DNA of 64,000 bases. It comes from an uncultured Acetatifactor sp. GTDB lineage: Bacteria; Bacillota; Clostridia; Lachnospirales; Lachnospiraceae. The stretch lies in contig CAJTXE010000006.1 of assembly GCA_910580225.1 (NCBI GenBank), positions 1 to 64,000 on the forward strand, read 5' to 3'. The notes beneath the pieces are model-generated. The model ran no database searches and had not been told where the DNA came from. It saw only the letters and a list, made by a program, of their open reading frames with translations. Shown here in pieces: positions 34,630 through 41,918 of this stretch; position 1 is the first letter of the stretch, and the number at the start of each line of letters is the position of its first letter. The translations under genes and the position numbers were made by a program.

Positions 34630-35220
34630 TTTTTCAAACCGGAAGTCGTTCCATCAGGAATTTACCGGCATACAACTATATACATAATCTCCAGGAGGCA
34701 TCGTTCGTATGCTGCTTGCACCCTGCTGAAAACTGTCTCCGGTCAGATTCTGGGCACTCCGGACCTCTCCCGGGCAGACCATTGCATCCGACAGGCAGGC
34801 CTTGGTGAAAAACTGGACTCACTGTCCCAGGGCATCCACACCAAACTGGATAAACAGCTCTACGCTGATGCCACTGAGCTGTCAGGAGGTGAACTGCAGA
34901 AACTGATGCTTGCCAGAGCGCTCTACAAGAATGCCCCCATTTTGGTACTGGACGAACCCACCGCTGCCCTGGACCCCATAGCGGAGAATCACATTTACCT
35001 CCAATATCAGGACATAGCCCGGAACAAAACCTCCCTCTTCATCTCCCACAGACTGGCCTCCACCCAGTTCTGCGATCGAATCCTGTACCTGAAAGACGGC
35101 AGGATCGCCGAAGACGGAACCCATTCGGAACTCATGGCTGCCGGCGGTGATTACGCAGAACTCTATGAACTCCAGAGCTGCTGGTACAAACCCGGCTACA
35201 CACAGTCCGAACCGGCATAA
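34630..35220 (+). pseudogene. remnant of an ABC-exporter ATPase/permease
   Basis: Only the last third of an ABC exporter survives. The signature 'LSGGELQKLMLARALYK', Walker B 'PILVLDEPTAALDP' and the H-loop 'SLFISHRLAS' are intact. The permease domain and Walker A are missing. Reading upstream in the next frame gives 'NYIHNLQEASF' and 'PAEN', which aligns with the D-loop/Q-loop region of the downstream paralogue. The frames meet at AAACTGTCTCC (about 34727), where one extra T would explain the shift. The partner at 35385 is of the same family, so this was probably the first subunit of a heterodimer. Confidence 0.75.
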
Positions 35221-35384
35221 TGCCCCAAATCCGAGATACACATTGCAAAACGATATATCAACATCCTCCCAGCCAATACCCCGGAAGTTTTGCGTACGCA
35301 TCTCCTCCCAGGCGAAAATCCTATGGCCATGTTGCACAAGTACGAAATGAGAGATACGAAACCTGGATTAAGAAAGGAAGCCCC

Positions 35385-37166
35385 ATGAAATTATCAGAAC
35401 ATTTCCAAATATACAAACGTTCCCTGAAATACATCTTTTCCCTCAGCCGGACCCACATGATCTGTCTGATTTTAAGCAGTATTCTGCAGAACCTGCTGCC
35501 CTACATTCCCATTACCTTTTCAGCCCTTCTCCTGGATGCACTCTACGAAGGCCAGCCCGTCGACCGGCTCCTGACCCTTGTCCTGCTCACGGTAGGAAGT
35601 GTATTTCTGTTCAGTGTGGTAAGCACCTGGCTCTCCTCCACACGCAGCCAGGCCTCCAATGAAATGTATCGGAATCAACACTGGGAACAGGCCGAAAAGG
35701 CCATGCAGATGGCCTACGCCTCTGTGGAGGACCCTGAAGTGGCCCTTCTCCGCTCCCGAATTGCCATGGAATCCCAAACCGGCTACAACCTGTTTGGACT
35801 GGTTTTCGCTACCGAAAGCCTGATCTCCAACCTGACCCGGATTCTCCTGTCCCTGTCACTGTCATTGTCCTTCTTTTTCCTGGATACCGTACCTGTCTCT
35901 GAAAAATGCCTGCTAATCGCAGGAATTCTGGCAGCCACAGCAGGTGTTATTTTCAGCAGCAAAAAAACAGAAGATCTGACAAACCGTTTCTATGGTGACT
36001 GTGTTCAGACAAACCTGTTTTATGATAAATACTCCAGTTACATGAACCATTACAGCAGCGGCAAGGATATCCGACTCTACGGCATGGCAGAGGGCCTGTT
36101 GTCCCTGAACAACCGGGAAGGTATGCTGATGAATCACGCACAGGCAGAACTGAATATAAAGTCGGCCGCCCTGAAGACGACAAATCAGCTCCTAAGCCAC
36201 CTACTGCGTTTCGGTGTCTATATGATCCTGATCAAGGCAGCTCTCTCCGGCGGAATCTCCGTGGGTTCCATCGCCCGTTACGTGTCCTGCATCATGCTGC
36301 TGATCGGCGCATCCTCGGACTGCTGTGCGATGATTCAGCGCATCCTTGGCAACAATCCTTACCTGAAACGCTACTTTTCCTACCTGGATATTCCCAATCC
36401 CATGTACCAGGGTTCTCTTACCGTAGAAAAACGGGATGACAATGAATATTATGTGGAATTCCGAAATGTTTCCTTCCGATATCCGGGAACGGACACCTAC
36501 GCCCTGCGTCACGTCAACCTGAAATTCAAGGTAGGGGAAAAACTGGCAGTCGTAGGCCAGAACGGCAGCGGCAAGACCACCTTCATTAAGCTGATGTGCC
36601 GCCTGTATGATCCCACAGAGGGAGAAATCCTCTTAAACAAGGTTAATATCAAGAAATATGATTACAATGAATATATGTCCATCTTCTCCATCGTCTTCCA
36701 GGATTTCCGTCTGTTCGCCTTCCGCCTGGGAGAAAATGTGGCCGCCGGACCCGATTATAACCGGGAAAGAGTAACCCACATCCTGAATCAGTCCGGCTTT
36801 GAAGAACGCCTGACTGCTATGCCGGAAGGAACGGACAGCTTCCTGTACAAAGACCTGGACAGCAACGGTATCGAAATCTCCGGCGGGGAAGCCCAGAAAA
36901 TCGCCCTGGCCAGAGCTCTCTATAAAGATGCCCCCTTTCTGATTCTGGACGAACCCACGGCAGCCCTGGACCCTGTTTCCGAGTATGAGATCTACAGCAA
37001 ATTTAATGCCATCGCCGGTGACAAAACAGCTATCTACATCAGTCACCGACTGGCCTCATGCCGGTTCTGCGACAAAATCATAGTCTTCCACAACGGCCAA
37101 GTTGTGCAAAAAGGCAGCCATGACACCCTGCTTGCAGATGCCGCTGGAAAATATCATGAACTGTGA
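35385..37166 (+). CDS. ABC exporter, permease-ATPase fusion with a late nonsense codon
   Basis: 593 residues from the ATG at 35385, after AGAAAGGAAG. Six membrane helices (residues about 15-310) precede an ATPase domain with Walker A 'VGQNGSGKTTFIK', Q-loop 'IVFQDFRLF', signature 'ISGGEAQKIALARALYK', Walker B 'PFLILDEPTAALDP' and H-loop 'YISHRLAS'. It resembles clostridial peptide or lantibiotic exporters. After the TGA at 37164 the same frame continues 15 codons, as NAQAQYYTTEAECSA, to a TAA at 37212. Family members usually end '...ELWNAQAQYY', so the TGA looks like a mutated TGG. The first subunit is a pseudogene, so the system is probably decaying. Confidence 0.85.
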   Translation: MKLSEHFQIYKRSLKYIFSLSRTHMICLILSSILQNLLPYIPITFSALLLDALYEGQPVDRLLTLVLLTVGSVFLFSVVSTWLSSTRSQASNEMYRNQHWEQAEKAMQMAYASVEDPEVALLRSRIAMESQTGYNLFGLVFATESLISNLTRILLSLSLSLSFFFLDTVPVSEKCLLIAGILAATAGVIFSSKKTEDLTNRFYGDCVQTNLFYDKYSSYMNHYSSGKDIRLYGMAEGLLSLNNREGMLMNHAQAELNIKSAALKTTNQLLSHLLRFGVYMILIKAALSGGISVGSIARYVSCIMLLIGASSDCCAMIQRILGNNPYLKRYFSYLDIPNPMYQGSLTVEKRDDNEYYVEFRNVSFRYPGTDTYALRHVNLKFKVGEKLAVVGQNGSGKTTFIKLMCRLYDPTEGEILLNKVNIKKYDYNEYMSIFSIVFQDFRLFAFRLGENVAAGPDYNRERVTHILNQSGFEERLTAMPEGTDSFLYKDLDSNGIEISGGEAQKIALARALYKDAPFLILDEPTAALDPVSEYEIYSKFNAIAGDKTAIYISHRLASCRFCDKIIVFHNGQVVQKGSHDTLLADAAGKYHEL

Positions 37167-37299
37167 AATGCACAGGCCCAGTATTATACAACAGAAGCAG
37201 AATGTTCTGCATAATTGTGGTCTATGAGAACCTTTCAGCTCCACTGTCAGCAAAGGAGGCACTGAAAAATATACCCCAGAGGCTTTTGTCCGAAAATCA

Positions 37300-37320
37300 G
37301 CTCTGGCGAAATGCCAGAGC
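37300..37320. terminator. bidirectional terminator between the ABC gene and spoIIID
   Basis: GCTCTGGC pairs with GCCAGAGC across GAAAT. T-rich runs follow on both strands (TTCATTTTTATT on plus, TGATTTTCGG on minus). Confidence 0.8.
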
Positions 37321-37333
37321 TTCATTTTTATTC

Positions 37334-37597
37334 CTATGCCAGGCTCCCATGCTGATGCATATATTTCTCCTTCGTGGCAAGCCCCCCGCGAATATGGCGC
37401 TCAGATTTGTTCACATCCAAAACCTTTCGGGCCTCTGCTGCAAGCGCAGGATTCACCTGCTCAAGGCGTTCTGTAACGTCCTTATGTACCGTGCTTTTAC
37501 TGACACCGAAAGTCTTTGCTGTCTGTCTCACCGTGGCATTATTGTCGATGATATAGTTAGCAATGCTGACGGCGCGCTCTTCGATATAATCCTTCAA
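37334..37597 (-). CDS. spoIIID: sporulation regulator SpoIIID
   Basis: 87 residues, starting at TTG 37597 just after AAAGG. SpoIIID is a mother-cell DNA-binding protein that tunes sigma-E genes and switches on sigK. The sequence matches the family throughout: 'DYIEERAVSIANYIIDNNAT', the HTH 'QTAKTFGVSKSTVHKDVTERL' (quoted in part: 'GVSKSTVHKDVTERL') and 'RHIRGGLATKEKYMHQHG'. A sigma-E-type promoter lies upstream. Its presence shows that the organism sporulates or recently did. A copy of its ribosome site and first eight codons lies at 40595-40621, beyond the resistance gene. Confidence 0.95.
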   Translation of the reverse strand: MKDYIEERAVSIANYIIDNNATVRQTAKTFGVSKSTVHKDVTERLEQVNPALAAEARKVLDVNKSERHIRGGLATKEKYMHQHGSLA

Positions 37598-37627
37598 AGG
37601 AATACCCCTTTAAGATACCTTTTTTCC

Positions 37628-37657
37628 ATTGTATGAAGGATTTCCGGGGGGTATGAC
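37628..37657 (-). promoter_or_regulatory. sigma-E-type promoter of spoIIID
   Basis: GTCATACC at 37657-37650, 14 bases, then CATACAAT at 37635-37628. The mother-cell sigma-E consensus has a -10 of CATACANT with 13-15 bases of spacing. It lies 31 bases before the TTG start. Confidence 0.65.
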
Positions 37658-37665
37658 TGAAATAG

Positions 37666-37896
37666 CTATCTGATGCCGACTTTTACACTAGATAAACTCG
37701 CGCTTCCGTAACCTTTACTCCAAAAATTTGTCCTGACATTTTCCGGCAGATATTTTGCCAACGCCTCCACCAGCTCATACACCTTCGTCCCCGGTGCAAT
37801 CTCATTCGGTGTCTTATACTGCCCATCTTCAATGATTCTCCTGATATACCGAATCGCCGGTTTCGGATTTCCATACCCCGTAAGCCTTCGCCTATA
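37666..37896 (-). pseudogene. orphan C-terminal coding fragment
   Basis: A 76-codon frame without a start codon, opening eleven bases past the stop of the resistance gene. It reads as real protein: 'YGNPKPAIRYIRRIIEDG', 'YKTPNEIAPGTKVYELVE', 'ALAKYLPENV', ending 'SSVKVGIR'. I do not recognise the parent. It looks like the 3' end of a gene cut when the resistance segment arrived, or cargo carried along with it. Confidence 0.55.
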
Positions 37897-37905
37897 TCAC
37901 ATTTT

Positions 37906-39795
37906 TCATTTATATTTCTCCATCAATGCCTCCACACTCTCATTCATCGGTAAATATTTGAAAAAATCCTGTAAAACTGCTGCACTTCCGTGGGTAAGAA
38001 TATTCAGCCTTGATTCATAATTCATCATATCCCGGAGAAGGGCTTTCCCGATAAAACAAGTTTCCGTTTCTCCATATTGGTACTCTGTGATTCTGGCTTT
38101 CATTTTACAGATATCATTCAGCACACTTTTATCATAATCGGCAGGAACCGTTATGATAAAATTCTGCCATGGCTCCAATATTTCTACAGCTGCATCATCC
38201 AATGCTTTTTTCAGTGCGAGCGGAACCAATTTGCGGAAATCGGCAGGTGTGCCCATTACACTGTCATAATCTGCTTCCAAAAAAGTTATCTTGACATCAA
38301 TCACTTCATGTCCCTGCGTCCCCTCATTCAATGCAATCCTTATCCCATCCATAACCCCATTCTGAAAAGGCTTCTCAAGATAGCCATAGGAAACCAGATT
38401 TTCGTATTGAAATCCGCTTCCCAATGGCAGCGGCTCAACCTGAAACACCACTCCCGCATAATAAGGATTCTTCCAATCCCCGATTCTTATGGAACAATAC
38501 CCCTCTTTGGTTGGATGTTCCTTATAAATATTGGTTAAAGGTCCAAACGATATGTTTAACCCAAATCGGTTCTTTAATATTTCTCCGATGATCTCCATCT
38601 GCAAAGGTCCGTACAAAGAAATGATAATATCCTCTGTCATCGAACTTACTTCAAATTTCAGCTGTGGGTCTTCCTGCCATAAGGTATTCAATGCATTCAA
38701 TAACCGATACCTTTCATGATTGTCTTTCGCCACAATATTGGCATGGAATAAGGGCTCCTCTAGCTTCACCTTACTGTCATCCCCATGATTCCCGCCTATA
38801 ACCGTTCCAACCTTCAGCAGCTCTTCATCATAAATAATTCCCACATCCCCACACGCAACGCTTCTGGCAGAAATGATTTTTCCGTTTTCAAAATATGCCA
38901 GATTACGTACCAGCATTTTCTGGGATTCCTCATTCCTGATATACACATTTTGTCTGACCGTAACGGTTCCGCTGAAAACCCTGAAAAAAATACGTTTTTG
39001 TCCTTTCTGGTCAAAATCCACCTTAAAGACATAGGCTGACAATTTATCCGTTTGGAGCTTAACATCTGCCATGATTTTTGTCAGCATGTCCATCAGGCTG
39101 GTAATTCCCTGATTTTTTAATGCCACTCCGCCCAACACGGGATATAATTTCCCGTCTCGAATCAGACGGATCAATTCTGTTTCATACTCTTTTGTGGTGA
39201 TTTCCCGGGACTCATCATATTTTTCTATCAATGTTTCCGATGAAAGCAATAATTTCATCTGGAGTTCTTCATCATCCAACGGGATATCCTCTATTTCCAC
39301 CTGTTTCCCGCCTACCCCCTGATACCTTTGACATTCCAGGATTTCGTCCGTCAGCTTGGTTCTTATGGTTTTGATCAGGTCTTCATAATCTACCCCCATT
39401 CTGTCCAGTTTGTTGATAAAAATAACCGTTGGGATCTTCAGTTCGGAAAGCTTCCTGAAAAATAATCTTGTCTGGGGCTGAACCCCTTCCCTGGCAGCAA
39501 TCACCAGTACTACAACATCAAGTACATGTAATACGCTTTCCACTTGGGACAAAAAATCAAAATGCCCGGGAGTATCAATCAAATTAATCTTCACATGATT
39601 CCATTCAAAGGATATAACCGATGATTTAATTGTCATTCCCCGCTTTTTCTCTAAGTCCATGGAATCCGTAACAGTCGTTCCATCATCTACATTCCCCATT
39701 TTCCGGATACATCCGGCCTGAAACAGCATGCCCTCTGTCAGCGTCGTTTTGCCCGCGTCCACATGAGCAAGAATTCCCAAATTAATTACATCCAT
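37906..39795 (-). CDS. tetracycline-resistance-type ribosomal protection GTPase
   Basis: 629 residues. It is a translational GTPase related to EF-G of the Tet(M)/Tet(O)/TetB(P) type, which releases tetracycline from the ribosome. The G1 loop is 'AHVDAGKTT' at residues 10-18, G2 around 'RGMTIKSS', G3 'DTPGHFD' and G4 'NKLDRMG'. The C-terminal domain IV/V blocks include 'GSGFQYENLVSYGYLEKPFQNGVMDGI' (in part: 'SYGYLEKPFQNGV'). It is clearly divergent from Tet(M) and Tet(W), with wording closest to TetB(P)-like members. It is AT-rich against its neighbours and has a Tet(M)-style attenuation leader. Resistance activity is inferred. Confidence 0.88.
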   Translation of the reverse strand: MDVINLGILAHVDAGKTTLTEGMLFQAGCIRKMGNVDDGTTVTDSMDLEKKRGMTIKSSVISFEWNHVKINLIDTPGHFDFLSQVESVLHVLDVVVLVIAAREGVQPQTRLFFRKLSELKIPTVIFINKLDRMGVDYEDLIKTIRTKLTDEILECQRYQGVGGKQVEIEDIPLDDEELQMKLLLSSETLIEKYDESREITTKEYETELIRLIRDGKLYPVLGGVALKNQGITSLMDMLTKIMADVKLQTDKLSAYVFKVDFDQKGQKRIFFRVFSGTVTVRQNVYIRNEESQKMLVRNLAYFENGKIISARSVACGDVGIIYDEELLKVGTVIGGNHGDDSKVKLEEPLFHANIVAKDNHERYRLLNALNTLWQEDPQLKFEVSSMTEDIIISLYGPLQMEIIGEILKNRFGLNISFGPLTNIYKEHPTKEGYCSIRIGDWKNPYYAGVVFQVEPLPLGSGFQYENLVSYGYLEKPFQNGVMDGIRIALNEGTQGHEVIDVKITFLEADYDSVMGTPADFRKLVPLALKKALDDAAVEILEPWQNFIITVPADYDKSVLNDICKMKARITEYQYGETETCFIGKALLRDMMNYESRLNILTHGSAAVLQDFFKYLPMNESVEALMEKYK

Positions 39796-39890
39796 ACGCT
39801 TTACCTGCCTTACGCTCTTACTTTTTGTCTGAATTTTTTTATCTATCCTGTACTTTTTATTTTTGATTCTCTAAAAATGGGTGCAAAAAT

Positions 39891-39931
39891 GCCGCAGAAA
39901 GTATCCTTTAACTGTGGGTACTTCCTGCGGC
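39891..39931 (-). terminator. leader terminator 2 of the resistance gene (attenuator)
   Basis: On the minus strand GCCGCAGGAAGTACCC pairs with GGATACTTTCTGCGGC across a nine-base loop, followed by ATTTTTGCACCCATTTTT. The stem overlaps the stop codon of leader ORF 2, so a ribosome finishing that ORF would open it. The same AAGTACCCAYAGTTAAAGGATACTTT arrangement precedes tet(M)-class genes (recalled; quoted in parts AAGTACCC and GGATACTTT). Confidence 0.85.
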
Positions 39932-40032
39932 TATTTATGGGCAATCGAGTAGGGGAATGCTCTTCTCCGCTGCTCGCCGCGCGCCCTGTAAGCCGCTTCA
40001 GCGGCATAATTCCTCTGTACGGGCCTGCGCAT
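39931..40032 (-). CDS. leader peptide 2 of the resistance gene
   Basis: A 33-codon arginine-rich ORF (begins MRRPVQRNYAAEAAYRARGE, ends FPYSIAHK). A GAGGTG ribosome site lies within the terminator-1 hairpin. The TAG stop sits at the base of terminator 2. This fits attenuation by ribosome stalling or pausing. Confidence 0.6.
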   Translation of the reverse strand: MRRPVQRNYAAEAAYRARGEQRRRAFPYSIAHK

Positions 40033-40040
40033 AAAAATAA

Positions 40041-40057
40041 CACACCTCTTGAGTGTG
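40041..40057 (-). terminator. leader terminator 1 of the resistance gene
   Basis: CACACTC and GAGGTGTG form a short stem on the minus strand, followed by TTATTTTT. It lies between the two leader ORFs. Confidence 0.65.
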
Positions 40058-40158
40058 CTACAACCGAAAGGTATAGAATTCACGAAAGGTTACCTGAAAA
40101 CGGCACAACAATAAAGAGGTCTTACACCCCGATCATTGTCTGCACCAAATATGTAGTT

Positions 40159-40191
40159 TTAAGACATAATTACCTCATAAAAAGTAGTCAT
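40159..40191 (-). CDS. leader peptide 1 of the resistance gene (MTTFYEVIMS)
   Basis: A ten-codon ORF with an AAGGAGAG site about ten bases upstream. A perfect hairpin (CAATCTG with CAGATTG, 40212-40231) lies just before it in the transcript. Confidence 0.6.
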   Translation of the reverse strand: MTTFYEVIMS

Positions 40192-40241
40192 ATTTTGTTA
40201 CTCTCCTTTCACAATCTGCCAAAACAGATTGATTTTACTTG

Positions 40242-40270
40242 AGTGTAGCACATTCCGCGATAATGTTCAA
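40242..40270 (-). promoter_or_regulatory. sigma-A promoter of the resistance gene leader
   Basis: TTGAAC at 40270-40265, a 17-base spacer and TACACT at 40247-40242. The transcript then has a leader of about 440 bases before the ATG at 39795. Confidence 0.75.
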
Positions 40271-40302
40271 TAGGCAAATGAAAGTAAACATTTCCGAGAG
40301 CA

Positions 40303-40458
40303 GTCGTCATGTAACAGTTCAGACAGGGCGCTGAACTGTTACGAGAATGCACACAAAACGCGAAAAGAATGCGTTTTGGCGCCCGCAAGTCTCGCAAAAT
40401 TGCACAGAGCGCAATTTTGACTTCGCGAGAGGGGCTGTCTGAACTGTTACGTCGTCAT
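40303..40458. mobile_element. 140-bp MITE with 16-bp inverted ends and 8-bp target duplication
   Basis: The element spans 40311-40450. Perfect 16-bp ends: GTAACAGTTCAGACAG at 40311-40326 and its complement at 40435-40450. Both sides carry the duplication GTCGTCAT (40303-40310 and 40451-40458). Inside are a second copy of the end at 40331-40342, forming a left hairpin, plus two stems: CAAAACGC/GCGTTTTG and CAAAATTGC/GCAATTTTG. No coding capacity. An 8-bp duplication and ends beginning GTAA are seen in the IS66 family, so an IS66-type transposase may have mobilised it (inference). The perfect ends suggest a recent insertion, 40 bases upstream of the resistance promoter. Confidence 0.88.
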
Positions 40459-40593
40459 GACACTGCAGTTAGACAGAATTTGCCGGCTGCTCCCGTTCCG
40501 TCGCCGCTGTCAGTTCCTCTGCTGCAGGAGTTGACACTGCAGATGACGCCTGCTGCGGAATCGCTGATTCTCCACTTCCTTAAACCATGGCTG

Positions 40594-40621
40594 CTCTCTT
40601 GAATATAATCCTTCAAAGGAA
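40594..40621 (-). repeat. second copy of the spoIIID ribosome site and start
   Basis: The 19 bases ATATAATCCTTCAAAGGAA (plus strand) occur at 40603-40621 and at 37584-37602, in the same orientation. On the minus strand the copy reads TTG-AAG-GAT-TAT-ATT-CAA-GAG, i.e. (M)KDYIQE, against MKDYIEE in spoIIID. It lies five bases after the dprA stop. The copies flank the 3-kb segment with the resistance gene. Confidence 0.75.
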
Positions 40622-40625
40622 CACC

Positions 40626-41918
40626 TCACGATCTCTTCACATAAAGCCCTTTCACGCACTTCAGGCGGGAGTCCCGGCATAACCGTTTCAACCAGGCATC
40701 CATCTGCCCTTTTGCCACCTGAAACGCTTCCGCCGCCTCTTCCTTCGTCATCCCCTCCCCAATATGCTCCATCACATACGGCGCAATGATAGGGTACAGA
40801 TCCGTCTCCGTATCCGGGAGGCTTTCTGACTTTGTCCGGCCGGTTTCCGGTTTTGTCCGAATCTTTTCTTCTACTGTTTCCGATTTTGTCTGAACCCTTT
40901 CCTTTCCGGTTTCCGACGCCGCCTGGTCAGCCTCCTCTGCTTTTGTTTCCGCCATCTCTTTGGCAAAAGAAAACAGATCCACCTGCTGAAATTTCTCTTC
41001 CTTCCTGGTCAATAATTCAAAAACAGGCGCTTCCGACAATTCATAGGGAACAGCCCCCTTTTCAATCAGCCTCCTATTCCCTTCATACCCCCCGTGGTTC
41101 CACACCAGGACTTTGGTCCATTCATTTTTCATCGCCTCTGTGGCGCCGGCCCATGTGCCGCCTTTATTATAGTCGGACGCAACTACAAAAGTCCCATATG
41201 AGGAAGCATAGATATACCTATTCCGGTTCATGGCCCTGGCTGCCGAAAACCCCACGTCCGGCCTTACATCAGACAGCAGAAGGCATTTTCTGTTGACGAT
41301 AGCGTCCAATATCTCTTTTTTCCTGATCTTGGAAATCAGAGAATCTGCCACAAAGGAAATCGCCGCGCTGCCGGATTCCACAGCAGCCTTCTCCGCAATG
41401 GAATCCACACCTTTCGCTCCTCCAGAATATACCACCAGCCGCTCTGCCGCTGCTTTTTCCACCAGCTTCCGGGCAAACTCAACCCCCTCCGCGTCCACGT
41501 TCCTTGAGCCGGCCACACCGATGCCTATCTTTTTCGCCAGTCCGATATCGCCGGAATAAAAGAGGACAGGGGGCGTTTTCTTCTTCAGCCTGCGCTTCAT
41601 CAATACCGGATAATCCGCATCAAACTGGGTGACAATGTCAATCCCTTTTCCCTCCAGCTCGTCCAATTGAAAGGCCACCGTTCCGGCCCGGGACATCAGA
41701 CGTTTTATCCGCTCTATATACGCCTGACTGCAGTCTGTCTCCCGCAGAAAACTCTGGCTGGGATCCATGACCACACTGGGCTGCTGTCCATGCTCTAACA
41801 CGCTGTCCAGCAGTTCGTTCCATTCTTTCAATGTCAAAGGCTTATAAGCGTCATCATTGTTGATTCCCATATACGAACACAACAAAACAGCGCTCATGGA
41901 ATTGTCCGAAAACTTCAT
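40626..41918 (-). CDS. DprA-like Rossmann-fold protein coupled to RecQ-PRTase
   Basis: 430 residues. The DprA/Smf Rossmann core is clear: 'DADYPVLMKRRL', 'VAGSRNVDAEG', 'VVYSGGAKGVDSIAEKAA' and 'DYNKGGTWAGATEAM'. The N-terminus is helical. Residues about 330-375 form a low-complexity Lys/Glu/Thr/Ser linker with repeated KSET/KPET words. A winged-helix-like end follows ('MTKEEAAEAFQVAKGQMDAWL'). Canonical DprA loads RecA on incoming single strands. This one starts directly at the stop codon of a RecQ-phosphoribosyltransferase gene, so the two are translated together. DprA-like proteins also act as the antitoxin half of ShosTA-type systems, whose toxin is a PRTase. Confidence 0.88.
   Translation of the reverse strand: MKFSDNSMSAVLLCSYMGINNDDAYKPLTLKEWNELLDSVLEHGQQPSVVMDPSQSFLRETDCSQAYIERIKRLMSRAGTVAFQLDELEGKGIDIVTQFDADYPVLMKRRLKKKTPPVLFYSGDIGLAKKIGIGVAGSRNVDAEGVEFARKLVEKAAAERLVVYSGGAKGVDSIAEKAAVESGSAAISFVADSLISKIRKKEILDAIVNRKCLLLSDVRPDVGFSAARAMNRNRYIYASSYGTFVVASDYNKGGTWAGATEAMKNEWTKVLVWNHGGYEGNRRLIEKGAVPYELSEAPVFELLTRKEEKFQQVDLFSFAKEMAETKAEEADQAASETGKERVQTKSETVEEKIRTKPETGRTKSESLPDTETDLYPIIAPYVMEHIGEGMTKEEAAEAFQVAKGQMDAWLKRLCRDSRLKCVKGLYVKRS

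Noticed and set aside
40311..40450. Small RNA or CRISPR-like array
   Set aside because: The hairpins are explained by a MITE with target duplications; there are no regular spacers.
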